Positions 61,389 to 64,000 of a stretch of DNA of 64,000 bases are shown here, piece by piece (within the stretch, counting starts at the first letter, position 1; each line of letters opens with the position of its first letter). The DNA is from Pelagibius sp. GTDB taxonomy: Bacteria; Pseudomonadota; Alphaproteobacteria; Kiloniellales; Kiloniellaceae. The DNA lies in contig JANQMC010000030.1 of NCBI GenBank assembly GCA_028280305.1, positions 1-64,000 of the forward strand. The letters are read 5' to 3'. The position numbers were made by a program, and so were the translations under genes. The notes beneath the pieces are model-generated. The model had not been told where the DNA came from, searched no databases, and worked only from the letters and a program-made list of their open reading frames with translations.

Positions 61389-61740
61389 TCCCCACTCCCT
61401 CCCCGACCGGCCGACCCCCCATCAGCGATACTCGCCCGGTCAGAGACTGAAAAGACCGGCAATCCCGGTCCCTTATTCACTTAGACGAATCAGGCCCAAG
61501 GTCAAATGCGCCAGATGACAGGGCACCTCTGACAGGCTGCCGCGTCAAGCTGATCAATTCCCGCGGCGGTGCAGGGTGTTATTGGCAGGAAAAGGGGGTT
61601 GAGCCGTGTGATTCCGGCGAATTTCCGCCGCTGAGCCATGCCCGGCACACATGCCCCCTGCCGGACCTGCCGGTTTGCGCCTTTTTCCCACAGTCCTTAG
61701 ACTCCTCCCAGCCGCACACTGAACCAAGAACCGCCAGCCC
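61389..61740. other. Divergent intergenic region
   Basis: 352 bp between the BTLCP gene and the MFS gene, transcribed outward. No gene or clear operator is seen. GGGACCGGGATTGCCGGTC may form a small hairpin. Confidence 0.5.
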
Positions 61741-62967
61741 ATGACCGCTTCCTCTCCGGCCCAAGATCCCCTGCCGTTCTGGCGCGCGACCCTTTTCATC
61801 ATTGCCGCCGGCTGCCTGCTGGCGCTGCTTTCCTTCGGTATCCGCGCAAGCTTCGGCCTGTTCCTGGAGCCGATGTCGAGCGAGTTCGGCTGGGGGCGCG
61901 AAGTCTTTGCCATCGCCATCGCCCTGCAGAACCTGCTCTGGGGCCTGGCGCAGCCGGTTGCCGGCGCCTTTGCCGACCGCTACGGATCCGGCCGGGTACT
62001 GACCATCGGCGCGGTAATCTATGCCGCCGGGCTGTTCATCATGGCCAACGCCTCGACACCCGGCCTGCTGGTTCTCTCCGCCGGCGTGCTGGTGGGGCTC
62101 GGCGTCGCCGGCGCCTCCTTCGCCATCGTGCTGGCGGCCTTCACGCGGCTGGTGTCGGAGGACAAGCGCTCCTGGGCCCTGGGCATCGGCACCGCGGCCG
62201 GCTCCGCCGGCCAGTTCCTCATGGTACCGCTCGGCCAAAGCTTCCTCAGCGCCTACGGCTGGTCCATGGCGCTCACCATCTTCGGCTTCATCGCGCTCTG
62301 CATGGTGCCCTGCGCCGCCGCCCTGACCGGGCGTTCCAACAAGACATCGCAGTTTCACCAGTCCGTCGGCGCCGCGCTCAGCGAAGCCTTCCGCCATCCC
62401 AGCTACAATCTGCTGGTCGCCGGCTTTTTCGTCTGCGGCTTCCACGTCGCTTTCATCCAGGTTCACCTGCCGGCCTATATCACCGACATGGGCCTGAATG
62501 CCGGGCTTGCGGCCTGGGCGCTGGCCCTGGTCGGCGGCGGCAACATCATCGGCGCCTATACGTCAGGCGTTCTGGGCGGGCGCTATAGCAAGAAGTACCT
62601 GCTCTCCGGGCTCTACCTCGCCCGCGCCGTGGTGATCACGCTCTTCATCACCCTGCCGATCAGCGAGTTCAGCGTGCTTGCCTTCTCGCTGGCCATCGGC
62701 CTGCTCTGGCTCTCCACGGTGCCCTTGACCTCCGGCCTGGTGGCCCAGTTCTTCGGCACCCAGCACATGGCCATGCTGTTCGGCATCGTCTTCTTCAGCC
62801 ACCAGATCGGCGCTTTCCTGGGTGTCTGGATGGGTGGCTACTTCTTCGACGTCACCGGCTCCTACGACCTCGTCTGGTGGGTCAGCGTCGCTCTGGGCAT
62901 CTTCGCGGCGGCGGTTCACTGGCCAATCCGCGAGCAGAGTGTGGTCCGCCCGGCGGCAAGCGGCTGA
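61741..62967 (+). CDS. MFS transporter
   Basis: 408 residues with twelve predicted helices. MFS signature between helices 2 and 3 is GAFADRYGSGRVLTIG, and the first helix region ends RASFGLFLEPMSSEFGWGRE, as in OxlT-like/OFA monocarboxylate carriers. The C-terminal half repeats with GVLGGRYSKKYLLSGLYLARAV. WVSVALGIFAAAVHWPI is the final helix. Substrate is unknown, perhaps a carboxylate. It is the first of a short plus-strand set with the next small membrane gene. Confidence 0.9.
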   Translation: MTASSPAQDPLPFWRATLFIIAAGCLLALLSFGIRASFGLFLEPMSSEFGWGREVFAIAIALQNLLWGLAQPVAGAFADRYGSGRVLTIGAVIYAAGLFIMANASTPGLLVLSAGVLVGLGVAGASFAIVLAAFTRLVSEDKRSWALGIGTAAGSAGQFLMVPLGQSFLSAYGWSMALTIFGFIALCMVPCAAALTGRSNKTSQFHQSVGAALSEAFRHPSYNLLVAGFFVCGFHVAFIQVHLPAYITDMGLNAGLAAWALALVGGGNIIGAYTSGVLGGRYSKKYLLSGLYLARAVVITLFITLPISEFSVLAFSLAIGLLWLSTVPLTSGLVAQFFGTQHMAMLFGIVFFSHQIGAFLGVWMGGYFFDVTGSYDLVWWVSVALGIFAAAVHWPIREQSVVRPAASG

Positions 62968-62979
62968 CCGGCCTTGGCC

Positions 62980-63363
62980 ATGGCGGAGAACACCCATGGC
63001 ATTGCACTAAAGGTGCTGGCGCTATTCCTCGGCCTCTGGTTGGCCGCCATGGCCATCGCCCTGCCCCAGGCCGCGCTCGAAGACGACGAAAGCGGGATGG
63101 TGCTGGCGGTCTTTCCCTGGAATCTGCCGGCGGACGGCAATCTTCTGCGCATCGCCGCCGCCGAGGGCAGACCCATCCGCAGCCTGCTCGGCGGGCGGCT
63201 CTGGCTCGCCCAATCCGATCAACCCGGTTTCGTGGAGAACCTGAAAGCAGCGGGCGCCTGGGCGGCCTTCACTCCGGAGATCCTGATCGGCCTGCCCCAG
63301 GGCGGCTGCTTCTACATCTCCGTCCATCCGCCGGGGCCGCCGCGCCCGCATCCGCCGATTTGA
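62980..63363 (+). CDS. Small membrane-anchored protein, unknown function
   Basis: 127 residues from the ATG at 62980; a TTG at 62974 is possible. A single N-terminal helix (VLALFLGLWLAAMAIALPQAAL) may be a signal anchor. The following domain contains GMVLAVFPWNLPADGNLLRI, SLLGGRLWLAQSDQPGFVENLKAAGAWAAF in parts, and one Cys (GGCFYIS). A Pro-rich end (PPGPPRPHPP). I do not recognise the family. It begins 12 bp after the MFS stop, so an operon is likely. Confidence 0.65.
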   Translation: MAENTHGIALKVLALFLGLWLAAMAIALPQAALEDDESGMVLAVFPWNLPADGNLLRIAAAEGRPIRSLLGGRLWLAQSDQPGFVENLKAAGAWAAFTPEILIGLPQGGCFYISVHPPGPPRPHPPI

Positions 63364-63427
63364 ACTTTCTGGGGATAAGCAACGACTACCAGGGAGCAGA
63401 CCAGCTCAATCGTCGGAGTACTATCCT

Positions 63428-64000
63428 ATGTTCGCAAAGCTTTCCCTGGCGTCCGCTACGGCCGCCCTCGCCTTCATTGCCGCCGCCCCTGACTTCGCCA
63501 AGGCACCGTCTCTTATGAAGGAAGCTCAAGCCGAATCGGCCGCCTATCGCTATGGACACAGCATCGTTCAGGTTCCGGTCCAAACGGCGCAGCGTCAGAA
63601 GTTCGAGAAAGCGCCACACAGACGGGCGCCAATCAAACGGGCGCCGACAGTCCCGACCAGGCCGTCAAACAACCTGGCCAGCCCCTTCATCGACCTGGTG
63701 GGCGAGTACTTCAATCCGCAGATCCAGGAAGGCATGGAGGGCAGCCACTACTGCTCCAATGAATCGAGCCCGCAGCAGCGCTCCAGGTATGTTCAGATCA
63801 TTGTCCGCAACAAGGGCACCAACGTCGCCGCGCCGGTCCACGTCTCATTCACCTTCGCCACCGGCCAGTTCCTGACTCATACCATCCCGCTGATACAAGC
63901 CGGCGACGCAAAAGGATCCGCGGTCGCCATCCCCGATCAGGCCTGGAAGAACGGCAAGGCCCAGTTCCACATCAGTATCGACCACACGAATCAGGTCAAC
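63428..64000 (+). CDS. Secreted protein with CARDB-like region, cut by window end
   Basis: 191 codons are visible from an ATG at 63428 with GGAG 8 bases upstream; no stop before the right edge. Signal peptide about 1-25 (LSLASATAALAFIAAAP). A basic Pro/Arg-rich linker (APHRRAPIKRAPTVPTRP) follows. The visible domain has YVQIIVRNKGTNVAAPVHVS and FATGQFLTHTIPLIQAGD, resembling a CARDB/Ig-like bacterial adhesion fold, with one Cys (HYCSNESS). The remainder is out of the window. It could be related in style to the secreted array at 30-45 kb but shares no specific motif with it. Confidence 0.65.
   Translation, partial: MFAKLSLASATAALAFIAAAPDFAKAPSLMKEAQAESAAYRYGHSIVQVPVQTAQRQKFEKAPHRRAPIKRAPTVPTRPSNNLASPFIDLVGEYFNPQIQEGMEGSHYCSNESSPQQRSRYVQIIVRNKGTNVAAPVHVSFTFATGQFLTHTIPLIQAGDAKGSAVAIPDQAWKNGKAQFHISIDHTNQVN

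Overview
This is a GC-rich chromosomal segment from an alphaproteobacterium, probably of Rhodospirillales type. The evidence is an F1-ATPase zeta inhibitor (DUF1476), a purC/purS/purQ/purL/BolA/Grx4 order usual in alphaproteobacteria, a DUF1127 protein, an FNR box and FdhD/MobA/MoaA genes. The taxon is inferred, since no rRNA is present. No phage, insertion sequence, integrase or CRISPR array was seen.

Layout. 1-4076: a partial periplasmic binding protein and a membrane-anchored ClpB-like ATPase whose C-terminal third resembles peptide chain release factor 2. 4201-12751: molybdenum cofactor and formate dehydrogenase accessory genes (mobA, fdhD, a polyferredoxin, moaA behind a perfect FNR box), with an orphan oligopeptide-binding protein and an NlpC/P60 peptidase. 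12770-29126: ordinary chromosomal genes (nadK, glycosyltransferase, three LysR regulators, YciI, YjbR, flavodoxin, argE-type peptidase, HAD phosphatase, aspartoacylase, AbrB transporter, chemoreceptor, SDR, globin). 29347-45365: an accessory region beside a tRNA-Leu. It holds five paralogous modular secreted proteins on the minus strand, a tandem LCCL-domain secreted protein, a small secreted cysteine protein, and long intergenic stretches with dispersed repeats. 45693-52404: pirin, CinA-like protein, lipoprotein, sfsA, map, radC, purB. 52430-60618: ATPase zeta subunit, NRDE protein, purC, a MarR-regulated methyltransferase unit, SYLF protein, purSQL, bolA, monothiol glutaredoxin. 60693-64000: BTLCP peptidase, MFS transporter, a small membrane protein and a secreted protein cut by the window end.

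How it works together. The Mo-cofactor and FdhD genes with the FNR site suggest anaerobic or microaerobic molybdoenzyme maturation. The pur block makes IMP and AMP, and the last two genes are an Fe-S trafficking pair. The MarR gene, three identical operators (TGACAA-N5-TTGTCA) and a consensus promoter form a readable local circuit.

The most novel content is in two places. One is the 29.3-45.4 kb array: each member has a signal peptide, a shared N-terminal domain, a variable number (1, 2, 2, 4, 2) of cysteine-framed CP modules, and in four of five a conserved C-terminal domain, three of them ending in a VF(I/V)MPGxG motif. The other is the ClpB-release factor fusion at 699-4076, in which the GGQ domain is missing.
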